A stretch of DNA of 64,000 bases. Origin: Eublepharis macularius (lineage: Eukaryota > Chordata > Lepidosauria > Squamata > Eublepharidae). Where the stretch lies: positions 33,485,001 through 33,549,000 of the forward strand of contig NC_072807.1 of the NCBI RefSeq assembly GCF_028583425.1, in the 5' to 3' direction. Position numbers and translations under genes: made by a program. Under the pieces are notes generated by a model. The model did no database searches, was not told the DNA's origin, and saw only the letters and a list, made by a program, of their open reading frames with translations. Positions 14,001-21,720 of the stretch are shown piece after piece. Position 1 is the stretch's first letter. Every line of letters starts with the position of its first letter.

Positions 14001-17000
14001 GGGGAAGCCCCCAGCGAGCAGCTGATTCGGGCTTTAAATGCTCCTTTCCCTGCTACTTGCAGCGGCAGGGAAATGGGCATTTAAACCCGAAGCTTCCCGA
14101 AGCATTACGAATGCTTCGGGAAGCTTTGCTTCTGGCTTTCTGGACTGGGGCTAGCATTCGGAAATCCCAAAACTTTTTGGATCGGGTCCGATTCAGGTAT
14201 TTTACCCGAATTGGATTCCCGAAGCGCACACCCCTAGTGCACAAGCCATAGTTCAGAAATAAGTGCAAGATGTGATTCCTTTCTCCATAACGAATATTTA
14301 TTGATTTATTTGATTTTTAGCCCACCCTCCCTGCAAGACCCACCATGAAGGAGTAGGTGTACATGACTCCAAGAGTCTTCTTTGGCTATTTCGTGTAGCA
14401 GTCAGTTATCTGACTTGCTGTTGCGTCTTCACCTTGTCTCGGTTGATGAGGGAGAGCCAGTGTGGTACAGGGGTTTAGTGGTGGAACAAGATCTAGGAGA
14501 CCCTCTGTGCCGGTCACACACTTTGAGACTAACCTACCTCACAGGGTGGCGTTTGTGAGGATAAAATGGAAAGGGGAGAATGTTATAAGCCACTTTGGGT
14601 CCCTGTTGGAAAGGAAAGTGCAATATAAATGAAAAGTGGGATATAAATGATGTAAACAAAGAGAGGGCAAGTAGGGCATATTGAACACGGGTTTCTGGAT
14701 ATTACCTGCTGCTTTTCAGTGCCTTTTTCTTCTTGGATCCAGGGGAGTTAGCCGTGTTAGTCTGTAGTTGCAAAATAGTAGTCCAGTAGCACCTTTAAGA
14801 CTAACCAACTTTATTGTAGCATAAGCTTTTGAGAACCACAGCTCTCTTCGTCAGATGCATTGTGTAAATTCAAGGGACCTGTATACCACTGAGTAGTCAT
14901 GGCTTAAAATATTTTTTTTTGTCAGAATCCTTACCAGTAACTCCCAAGTAGGGATGTGCGTTTCGGCATTCAGAATGCCGAAAGAATGCCGAAACAAAAG
15001 TGTTTCGGCTTCTTTAGGGGAATGCCGAAACGTTTCGGGGAATGCCGAAACGTTTCGGGGAGCCGAAAGAAAAAAGCCGAAACGTTTCGGGATTCTTTCG
15101 GCTTTCTTTCGGCTTTTCAATGGGAAAATGCCTCCGTCTTCCCGGACGTCTGGGGGAGGCATTTTCCCACCGAATAAGCCCAAAATTGGTGGGGACCTTC
15201 CTCTAACCCTTCTCTAACAACCACCCAAGTTTCAGACAGATTGGACTTTGGGGGGCCATGTTATGGCCCCCCAAAGCAGGTCCCCCCATCCTCCCATAAG
15301 AAAGCGAAGGAGCAGCATATTGTTAGCATGCTGCTGCTCATCTTTCTTCATTATTTCCTATGGGGAAAAAATGAAGAGGCAGGCTTCCTTTGCCAGGGGT
15401 GGCATTTTGCATGCAAAATGCCCCCTCACCCTCAGGGGCCCTTCTCCCATCCCTCCTCCCACCCCCCACCAAGGCTCAGCCTGCTCCCACTTGGGGGGGC
15501 CATTTCATGGCCTCCCCAAGTAGGTGCTCTAATCTCTACCACTGACAGCTGGGGGAGGCTTGTGTTGCCAGGGGTGGCATTTTGCATGCAAAATGCCCCC
15601 AAGCCCTTAGGGGCCCTTCTCCCACCCTTCCCCCCACCCCCCACCCAGGCTCAGACTGCTCCCACTTAGGGGGGGCATTTCATGGCCTCCCCAAGTAGGT
15701 CCTCTCAGCCCCTAAAGTCCACCCCTTACAGCCCCACACAAACCCAATTCCCCCCCAGCTGCCACACACAGACCCAAATCCCCACATTAGCCCCTCACAG
15801 ACCCAAATCCACCCCCACCTGCCCCACACCCATAACCCCAGGAACAGGCTGGCAAAGGCCAGCCCTCTCCCTTTGTTCCCTATGCTGGGAACTTCTAAAC
15901 TCTCTTTCCCTGGGCAATTCTGCACAGCCCAGGGGTGCCACAATGGTTGGCACACTTCTGAGTGCCAGCTGGTCCCTGTGAAAGAGCACCTGAACCACAG
16001 ACACCCTCCCTCAAATTCCCCCACCACCTACAGAGATGGCTGGCCAGCCAGCCCCATTGTTCCCTATGATGGGAACCAACTGCACAACAAAGAATAAAAC
16101 AAGAACAACACAAAATAAAGTTTTAAATTTTTTTTTCTCCCTTCCAAAGTACAAGTAGGCAAAGCATTATGACACATTACACCAGCAGTCCCCCACACAG
16201 AAAAATTAAAACAAAACTCACTTAACATCAGAGAATCACAAAGCACAATTCCTGTCAAAAACACTTTATTTCTTGAACAGCTTTAGGTTACACAGCAGGG
16301 GGGAACACCAAAGGGCATGGCAGCACTATCTTACACAAAAATAACACAACTCACTTAACATCAGAGAATCACAAAAACACAATTCCTGGCAAAAACACTT
16401 TATTTCTTGAACAGCTTTAGGTTACACAGTAGGAGGGCACAACAGGACATGATAGCAATGTACTACAAAAAATAATACAACCCACTTCACCGTTTTTGAC
16501 AGCAATTGTGTTTGTGTGATTCTCTGATGTGAAGTGAGTTGTGTTATTTTTGTGTAGTACACTGCTTTCCTTCTCTGTGGTGCCTTCCTACTGTGTAACC
16601 TAAAGCAGTTACAGAAATAAAGTGCTTTTGACAGCAATTTTTTGGGGTGATTCTTTAATGTGAAGTGAGTTGTGTTATTTTTGTGTAAGATACTGCTTCC
16701 ATGCCCTTTGGTGTTCCCCCCCTGCTGTGTAGCCTAAAGCTGTTCAAGAAATAAAGTGTTTTTGACAGGAATTGTGCTTTTGTGATTCTCTGATGTTAAG
16801 TGAGTTGTGTTATTTTTGTGTAAGATAGTGCTGCCATGCCCTTTGGTGTTCCCCCCTGCTGTGTAACCTAAAGCTGTTCAAGAAATAAAGTGTTTTTGAC
16901 AGGAATCGTGCTTTGTGATTCTCTGATGTTAAGTGAGTTTTGTTTTAATTTTTCTGTGTGGGGGACTGCTGGTGTAATGTGTCATAATGCTTTGCCTACT

Positions 17001-20000
17001 TGTACTTTGGAAGGGAGAAAATAATTTTTTTAAAACTTTATTTTGTGTTGTGCTTGTTTTATTCTTTGTTGTGCAGTTGGTTCCCACCATAGGGAACAAT
17101 GGGGCTGGCTGGCCAGCCATCTCTGTAGGTGGTGGGGGAATTTGAGGGAGGGTGTCTGTGGTTCAGGTGCTCTTTCACAGGGACCAGCTGGCACTCAGAA
17201 GTGTGCCCACCATTGCGGCACCCCTGGGCTGTGCAGAATTGCCCAGGGAAAGAGAGTTTAGAAGTTCCCAGCATAGGGAACAAAGGGAGAGGGCTGGCCT
17301 TTGCCAGCCTGTTCCTGGGGTTATGGGTGTGGGGCAGGTGGGGGTGGATTTGGGTCTGTGAGGGGCTAATGTGGGGATTTGGGTCTGTGTGTGGCAGCTG
17401 GGGGGGAATTGGGTTTGTGTGGGGCTGTAAGGGGTGGACTTTAGGGGCTGAGAGGACCTACTTGGGGAGGCCATGAAATGGCCCCCCCAAGTGGGAGCAG
17501 TCTGAGCCTTGGTGGGGGGTGGGAGGAAGGGTGGGAGAAGGGCCCCAGAGGGCTGGGGGGCATTTTGCATGCAAAATGCCACCCCTGGCAAGACAAGCCT
17601 CCCCCAGCTGTCAGTGGTAGAGATGAGAGCAGAGCACCTACTTGGGGAGGCCATGAAATGCCCCCCCCAAGTGGGAGCAGGCTGAGCCTGGGTGGGGGGT
17701 GGGAGGAGGGGTGGGAGAAGGGCCCCAGAGGGTTGGGGGGCATTTTGCATGCAAAATGCCACCCCTGGCAACACAAGCCTCCCCCAGCTGTCAGTGGTAG
17801 AGATTAGAGCACCTACTTGGGGAGGCCATGAAATGGCCCCCCCAAGTGGGATCAGGCTGAGCCTTGGTGGGGGGTGGGAGGAGGGGTGGGAGAAGGGCCC
17901 CTGAGGGTAAGGGGGCATTTTGCATGCAAAATGCCACCCCTGGCAAAGGAAGCCTGCCTCTTCATTTTTTCCCCATAGGAAATAATGAAGAAAGATGAGC
18001 AGCAGCATGCTAACAATATGCTGCTCCTTCGCTTTCTTATGGGAGGATGGGGGGACCTGCTTTGGGGGGCCATAACATGGCCCCCCAAAGTCCAATCTGT
18101 CTGAAACTTGGGTGGTTGTTAGAGAAGGGTTAGAGGAAGGTCCCCACCAATTTTGGGCTTATTCGGTGGGAAAATGCCTCCTCCAGGCGTCCTGGAAGAC
18201 GGAGGCATTTTCCCATAGAAAAAAGCCGAAAGAATGCCGAAATAATGCCGAAAGAATCCCGAAAGTCGAAAGCCGAAAGAGATTCTTGTTTCGGCTTTCG
18301 GCTTTAACGATAGAGAATCTTCTTTCGGCTTTCTACTTTCGGCTATAGCCGAAAATTTTTGGCTTGCACACCCCTACTCCCAAGTCAAGCCTTGAATTGA
18401 ATTGACCTGAACGGGGTTTCTAGCTGCATGGTGTTATTTCCTCGGTGAAATATTTCGGTTTAACTACTTTTGGTTATTTGGAAACACTTCAGGAGAGTTA
18501 CATATATTTAAAATATTCATACTTTGCCTTTCTTATCATCACACAATGGCTCAAGTCAGCTATTGGTATGACTTTAAAAAAAAGTGTTGTTTGCTCAATA
18601 GAAGTTACAATATGCTTCAGAAGATTTTTTGCAGAGATCCTCGTGACTAGATTGAACCTGCGGCCGTCTTGTTTTACGCAGGGCTCTTGGTTGAACTGCA
18701 AAGAAATGCTGTGAGCCACCAAGGCAGACCGTTCGTTCATCAACTTGTCCGCTTCATTACTCTGAGAAGGGGTTGTTTACATTCTTGTACACCCGAGGAA
18801 TGTGTCGACAGGGTCTGACCCAGGCATTCCCCTGGCAGTGATACTGCCTGGCTTACTTAAATTCAGAGGAAGAAATGGTATTCGGTAGATTTAGTTTGTG
18901 CTTAGGAGACATATGCATTAGATTCTCTGGTTCATTTCAGATGGTGTGGCTTACTTAACTACAGCTAGAAGGGGATTGTCTATTTGCAAACAGGCCACAC
19001 TTCTAATTACGGTTATTTAAGGTCTCTGAAAACTGGATCCGAAGTCAGTGTCATCTTTTGACCCAGGCTTCTGTGCTGGTCTTATTATTTTTTGAAGTTC
19101 CCCTTTTGGGAGGGCCACGTTTTTAATCTAGATGTCATAAATAGAGATAATAGTAAACTGGTTTGGATACTTCTAAGACCTTTTGCACATCTTGACTTCC
19201 AGGTTGAACCCCAAAAACATTCACCAGCGTCCCACGGTTGCCTTGCTGTGCGGCCCCCACGTGAAGGGGGCCCAAGGGATCAGTTGTGGTCGGCATCTTT
19301 CCAATCACGACGTGCATGTCATTCTTTTCCTTCCCAACTTTGTCAAGATGCTGGAATCAATCACCAACGAACTGATGCTGTTTGGCAAGACCCAAGGCCA
19401 GCAGGTGTCCAGTGTCAAAGGTAAGCCTGTATCTTGGAGCACGTCTTTTTAGGGCAGCCTGGTGCATTCATTAATCAGTTCGATTCCAACAGGTGATTGC
19501 CTGCTTTTTGGGAGAGGCTGATTTAGGTTTCTGATGCAGCAGCTCCATCTAGTGGCAAAAGTCTGGGGTTTTTTTTAACATCCCTGTGGTCTGCTGAAGG
19601 GCGTGGGATCTGAAAGAGGCAAGTAGGGGTCATAGGATCAAGGTGGTTTGTATCCTACTGCTCTGCCAAATTCTGAAGCTCTCCTCTTAGAGCCACTGTT
19701 GTAGGAGAGAAACCTTCCCTCCAATAGAAGTGGCTCTAAGGGGCAGGTAATGCACAACTCATAAGCCCGCCAAAGAATTGGAATTCTCAAAAAGGGACCT
19801 TTTGGGTGCCTTGCCAGAAATGTGTTGAGGGGTCAGTGGGGTGTGTGTGTTGTGGCTTAGCGGAAGACCAGCTGCCAGTCTTAGTCAACAACACTGACTT
19901 TGATGGACCAACGGTGTGATTCCCTTGAAGGCAGCTTCACGTGGGGTTTTTGTAGTTCTTAATATCCTTTTGATTTGCAGACTGTCCAAAGAACCTGTCC

Positions 20001-20360
20001 ATCAGCCCTCTCTTTGTCTTGTCAGATCTTCCAGACACGCCAGTCGACTTGGTGATAAACTGCTTGGATTGCCACGAAAATGCCTTTCTGAGGGACCAGC
20101 CTTGGTACAAGGCTGTTGTGGACTGGGCCAACCAGAACAGAGCCCCGGTCCTCAGCATAGACCCGCCTGTGAGCGAGGCGGAGCAGGGAATCGATGCAAA
20201 GTGGTCGCTAGCCCTGGGGCTCCCCTTGCCGCTGGGCGAGAGGGCTGGGCGGGTGTACCTGTGCGACATCGGCATTCCGCAGAAGGTCTTCCAGGAGGTG
20301 GGGATAAACTACCACTCACCTTTCGGCTGCAAGTTCGTCATCCCTCTGCACTCGACCTAG
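1713..20360 (+). CDS. EDC3: EDC3, enhancer of mRNA decapping 3 (3' five coding exons; 5' end outside the window)
   Basis: EDC3 is a cytoplasmic P-body scaffold that binds DCP2/DCP1 and DDX6 and stimulates removal of the mRNA cap. Coding exons are 1713-2026, 7417-7749, 12946-13099, 19203-19420 and 20026-20360. Every junction has GT-AG ends and the split codons join in frame. The 450 residues seen correspond to human residues 56 to the end (human 508; about 505 predicted here) and are closely similar throughout. Seen in order: the end of the LSm region (AGDITELKILEIPGP), a low-complexity Ser/Gln/Arg linker, the FDF motif (DTDFDFEGNLALFDKAA), then the YjeF_N Rossmann-like domain, which mediates dimerisation (VALLCGPHVKGAQGISCGRH and INCLDCHEN). 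The end is the conserved SPFGCKFVIPLHS. The gene is tail-to-tail with CLK3, as in mammals. Identity is essentially certain; only the 5' portion is missing. Confidence 0.97.
2170..2325 (+). repeat. tRNA-derived SINE fragment (ACA/Sauria type)
   Basis: A decayed B-box region (GGTTCAATCTCCAGCATCTC) is followed by the body and tail shared with other copies in this window: CCAGTTAAAAGG, GACCCTGCCAGTTAGAGTA, CTTGATGGGTC and the end AAGGCAGGTTCATGTGTTC. The A-box half is not clear. Confidence 0.75.
3561..3720 (+). repeat. tRNA-derived SINE fragment (ACA/Sauria type)
   Basis: Same family as the copy at 2170. It keeps the B-box-like TGGTCCCTGG, TCTCCAGTTAAAA, CTGCCAGTCTGAGTAGACC and the tail GACTTGGTGTAAGGCAG. 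The 5' tRNA-like half is missing. Confidence 0.72.
5221..5416. repeat. snap-back repeat copy with inverted arms
   Basis: The repeat begins GATCCAGAGGAGTTAGCCATG and continues with GTCCAGTAGCACC and AACTTTATTGTAGCATAAGC. It then turns round into ATCTGACGAAGAGAGCTG and CGAAAGCTTATGCTGCAATAAAG. The two halves are inverted copies, so the strand can fold on itself. No coding capacity is seen. The same family recurs at 7898, 14738, 22100, 39936, 48995 and elsewhere in the window. Confidence 0.75.
7417..7749 (+). CDS. EDC3: EDC3 exon: FDF motif
   Basis: The exon starts after CTTCAATTCAG and ends before GTATGCTGG. It encodes SSSRHPNQVTPKKSG, the acidic patch DDECFGDNIEEIPDT and the FDF motif DFDFEGNLALFDKAA, then SRYRHDENILESEPIVYRR and SKEFCT. 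The FDF peptide binds the RecA-like C-terminal domain of DDX6. An Asp codon is split across the next intron and completes correctly. Confidence 0.96.
7898..8052. repeat. snap-back repeat, near-symmetric copy
   Basis: The left half reads AGTCTAGTGGCACCTTAGAG and TTTTCAGAGTGTAAGCTCGTG. The right half reads AAAGCTTACACTCTGAAAA and GGTCTCCGAGGTGCCACTGG, an inverted copy. It ends with CTACTGCAGACCAACATGGC, the terminal phrase of this family in other squamate-type copies of the window. Confidence 0.75.
12295..12385 (+). repeat. SINE body fragment
   Basis: CAGAAGGTCCCAGATCAGTC followed by GGTCTCTGACAGGACAGCTG and AGTAGATAATACTGAGGTTG matches the B-box and body of the tRNA-type SINE seen at 19855 and 60515. 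It is short and degraded. Confidence 0.55.
12765..12850 (+). repeat. snap-back repeat half-copy
   Basis: It contains CTGAAGAGGGGAGCTTCGAT, CTTGTCGGTCTCTAAGGTGC and TACTGGACTCAAATCCTGCT, the right half of the family with no inverted partner. Confidence 0.6.
12946..13099 (+). CDS. EDC3: EDC3 exon: start of YjeF_N domain
   Basis: The exon lies between CATTTCAG and GTAAATG. It encodes SGLVVPSVSYELHKKLLSVA, EKHGLTLERRLEMTGVCASQ and MALSLLGGPN, almost the same as human. The last Arg codon is split AG/G and completes in the exon at 19203 after a 6.1-kb intron loaded with hAT-like elements. Confidence 0.96.
13260..14236. mobile_element. Non-autonomous hAT-like DNA element, GC-rich (element A)
   Basis: The ends are short inverted repeats: TAGGGGTGTGCAC on the left, and on the right a sequence whose reverse complement is TAGGGGTGTGCGC. 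They are flanked by 8-bp direct repeats, GTGCACAG at 13252-13259 and GTGCACAA at 14237-14244 (one mismatch). An 8-bp target duplication and a TAGGG-type terminus fit the hAT superfamily. The 977-bp interior is C/G-rich and holds about four repeats of a dyad-symmetric block around GAGGAGCTCCTCGACC (near 13640, 13754, 13834 and 13946), plus a hairpin of GAAGCATT/AATGCTTC at about 14090-14126. No transposase-like frame is present. It sits 160 bases downstream of an EDC3 exon. Confidence 0.85.
14295..14350 (-). repeat. LINE 3'-end fragment (L2/CR1-like)
   Basis: The phrase TTTATTGATTTATTTGA followed by AGCCCACCCTCCCTGCAAG matches the terminal part of the longer LINE remnant at 54965-55660. The fragment is very short. 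Confidence 0.45.
14449..14655 (+). repeat. Sauria-type tRNA-derived SINE
   Basis: It begins GAGAGCCAGTGTGGTACAGG and contains CTAACCTACCTCACAGGGTG, GAGGATAAAATGGAAAGGGG and TATAAGCCACTTTGGGTCCC, the usual head and tail of Sauria SINEs. It lies between the two hAT-like elements. Confidence 0.8.
14738..14862 (+). repeat. snap-back repeat half-copy
   Basis: This half-copy carries GATCCAGGGGAGTTAGCCG, GTCCAGTAGCACCTTTAAG, AACTTTATTGTAGCATAAGC and CTCTCTTCGTCAGATGCAT. The inverted half is absent. Confidence 0.75.
14949..18376. mobile_element. Foldback hAT-like element, 3.43-kb giant inverted repeat (element B)
   Basis: The element is flanked by perfect 8-bp direct repeats CTCCCAAG at 14941-14948 and 18377-18384. 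The left end is TAGGGATGTGC; the right end, reverse-complemented, is TAGGGGTGTGC, the same terminus as element A. Nearly the whole element is an inverted repeat that turns at about 16491: left arm about 1.54 kb, right arm about 1.89 kb. From the ends inward each arm has many GCCGAAA/TTTCGGC subterminal motifs; a block with GGCCATGTTATGGCC; 175-180-bp tandem units each bearing the palindrome CATTTTGCATGCAAAATG (two left at 15403 and 15578, three right at 17561, 17741 and 17916); a C-rich block; and tandem units of about 134 bp. The different unit counts explain the unequal arms. The longest frame runs through the tandem units and has no transposase motif, so the element is non-autonomous. Confidence 0.9.
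16200..16960. repeat. 134-bp tandem units that reverse direction at about 16491
   Basis: Units containing AACCTAAAGCTGTTCAAGAA, ATAAAGTGTTTTTGACAG and AAGTGAGTTGTGTTATTTTT recur about every 134 bp on the right of the centre (near 16494, 16617, 16751 and 16884). Reversed copies lie on the left (near 16250 and 16385). The change of direction marks the centre of the foldback element. Confidence 0.8.
18385..19202. other. EDC3 intron, unique sequence
   Basis: The sequence is AT-rich and leads into the acceptor TCTTGACTTCCAG of the next exon. No repeat family or exon was recognised. Confidence 0.5.
19203..19420 (+). CDS. EDC3: EDC3 exon: YjeF_N core
   Basis: The exon lies between GACTTCCAG and GTAAGCC. 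It encodes LNPKNIHQRPTVALLCGPHV, KGAQGISCGRHLSNHDVHV and ILFLPNFVKMLESITNELM, ending QQVSSVK. This covers the glycine-containing turn of the Rossmann-like fold. Changes from human are conservative. Confidence 0.96.
19855..19950 (+). repeat. SINE body and tail fragment
   Basis: It contains CAGCTGCCAGTCTTAGTCAA, ACACTGACTTTGATGGACCA and AAGGCAGCTTCACGTG, the 3' half of the ACA/Sauria-type SINE. It lies less than 80 bases before the last EDC3 exon. Confidence 0.65.
20026..20360 (+). CDS. EDC3: EDC3 terminal coding exon
   Basis: The exon follows TCTTGTCAG and ends at TAG. It encodes DLPDTPVDLVINCLDCHEN, then NQNRAPVLSIDPPV, GIDAKWSLALGLPLPLG, VYLCDIGIPQKVFQEVG and the conserved end INYHSPFGCKFVIPLHST. 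It completes the YjeF_N domain. Residues that form the catalytic pocket in true NAD(P)HX epimerases are not expected to be active in this family. Confidence 0.97.
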
Positions 20361-21720
20361 GGTGGGCCCCGGTGTCTCGGAAGATGGGAAGGGGCCGAAT
20401 CGGCTCAACCCCTTTACGAAAGGATTCTGACCGTATTAAAACTATGTGACGCCTTAAGGAAGCAAAAGTTCTGGGTTTATGTTTCTTCTTCCAGGAGAAA
20501 CCTCAAGTGTTAAAAGAGAACCAAGGAGGACTGGTGTACCAAGGAGCCTTTGATGCTCTTGTGCCATTGTCTGAAGGAATAGCCGGAGAACCAGCGGCTT
20601 CGACTGGCTAAGAAAGTTGGTGGTGGGAGGGCAGGGGGAAATGTGTCTTCACACATGCAAGTGCCCTTGCCAGGCCGTATACCAGATGATGTGATTTCCT
20701 TTTTTTTCCCCTGTAGTGGGAGGAGTTTCTGGGGTACAGCCCCCCCTCCCTTTTGATCATGTGGGAACTCTTGCAGCCCTCCTGTGTTCCCTTCTTGTGC
20801 AGCTAAAGCCCATCACTCAGTCCACACCTGAAGCTACTTGGGACTTTGAGAGGCCGTGCCTGGTGCTCCTGCTGGCAGTTTGGAAGTTGCAGGATCAGCA
20901 CTTAGCATTTACCCACAGGCAAGCTAGTGGTGGCTTCCTCCCCCCCCCCCCCCCGGTTGACTGAATGACACCTCTTGGGTGACAAACGTGGCTTAAGAGA
21001 GGGAGCAGGCAAAATGGTGCTGATACTTGTATTTGCCACAAGTAGCTGCCCTCCCGTCTTACTGTAGAAATCCACATTGCTGGTGTTTTGTCTCCCCCCC
21101 CCCCCCCGCCGCCCTCTTCCATTTATGTTCTGGGAGCAAATTTGTGCAGAGGACACATACGAGTGCTCTTCATCCACCTTGTGGCACAAAAGCTGCAGGA
21201 AGATTTGTGCGCTCAGCTCTGGCACTTCGTTCCATGCCCTTGTTGATATGTCTCGATCAGGCATGCAAGGGCGCTCTAGTAAAGCAACAGCACAGTATTG
21301 CAGAAGAGGGTACCCGGGCCCCCCGTTTTTGCTGAGAACGCCAGCCGGCATAGCCCCTTCTACCCTTGCATGTGCTGTTGCACTGATCTAATCTGGCTCT
21401 CTTGCGCTTTGAGCATGAGTTCTGTATAAATACCATTGGCGAATTGTGCATTGCCGTCTCCTCTTCCCACTTGGGGACTAGCCCCTTGCTGTCAGTGGCT
21501 TGCTGTTCCCTCCGAGCATTGCCAGCACACTGTGTTGTAGCCAAGCACTGTCTAGTCTCCGGGGACAAACAGTGCTGTGAAGTGACCAACCTTGAGTCCC
21601 TCCTGCTGGTTTCTGAGCAGTTGGCAGCGCTTGACCTTGTCCGTGTCCCGAAAGGTGCCATACTGAAACTCTCTTGCCTAGCCATGACTCTGAATAAAAC
21701 GTACAGCAAATGCACTGGGC
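20361..21720 (+). other. EDC3: Probable EDC3 3' untranslated region
   Basis: The stretch follows the EDC3 stop without a repeat boundary and reaches a consensus AATAAA at 21693-21698. It contains two uninterrupted C runs, 15 bases at 20940-20954 and 14 bases at 21094-21107. The exact cleavage site is not shown by sequence. A second AATAAA at 23256-23261 could mark a longer form. Confidence 0.55.
21693..21698 (+). terminator. EDC3: Candidate polyadenylation signal AATAAA for EDC3
   Basis: This is the first consensus AATAAA after the EDC3 stop, about 1.33 kb downstream. It is followed by TGTGTTTTCATTTAT, which is U-rich like a downstream element. Confidence 0.5.

Noticed and set aside
17175-18095. 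A 306-codon open frame on the - strand, the longest in the window
   Set aside because: It runs through the tandem units of the foldback element, repeats itself every 58-60 residues, has no known motif, and exists because the unit length is close to a multiple of three. It is not a transposase or host gene.
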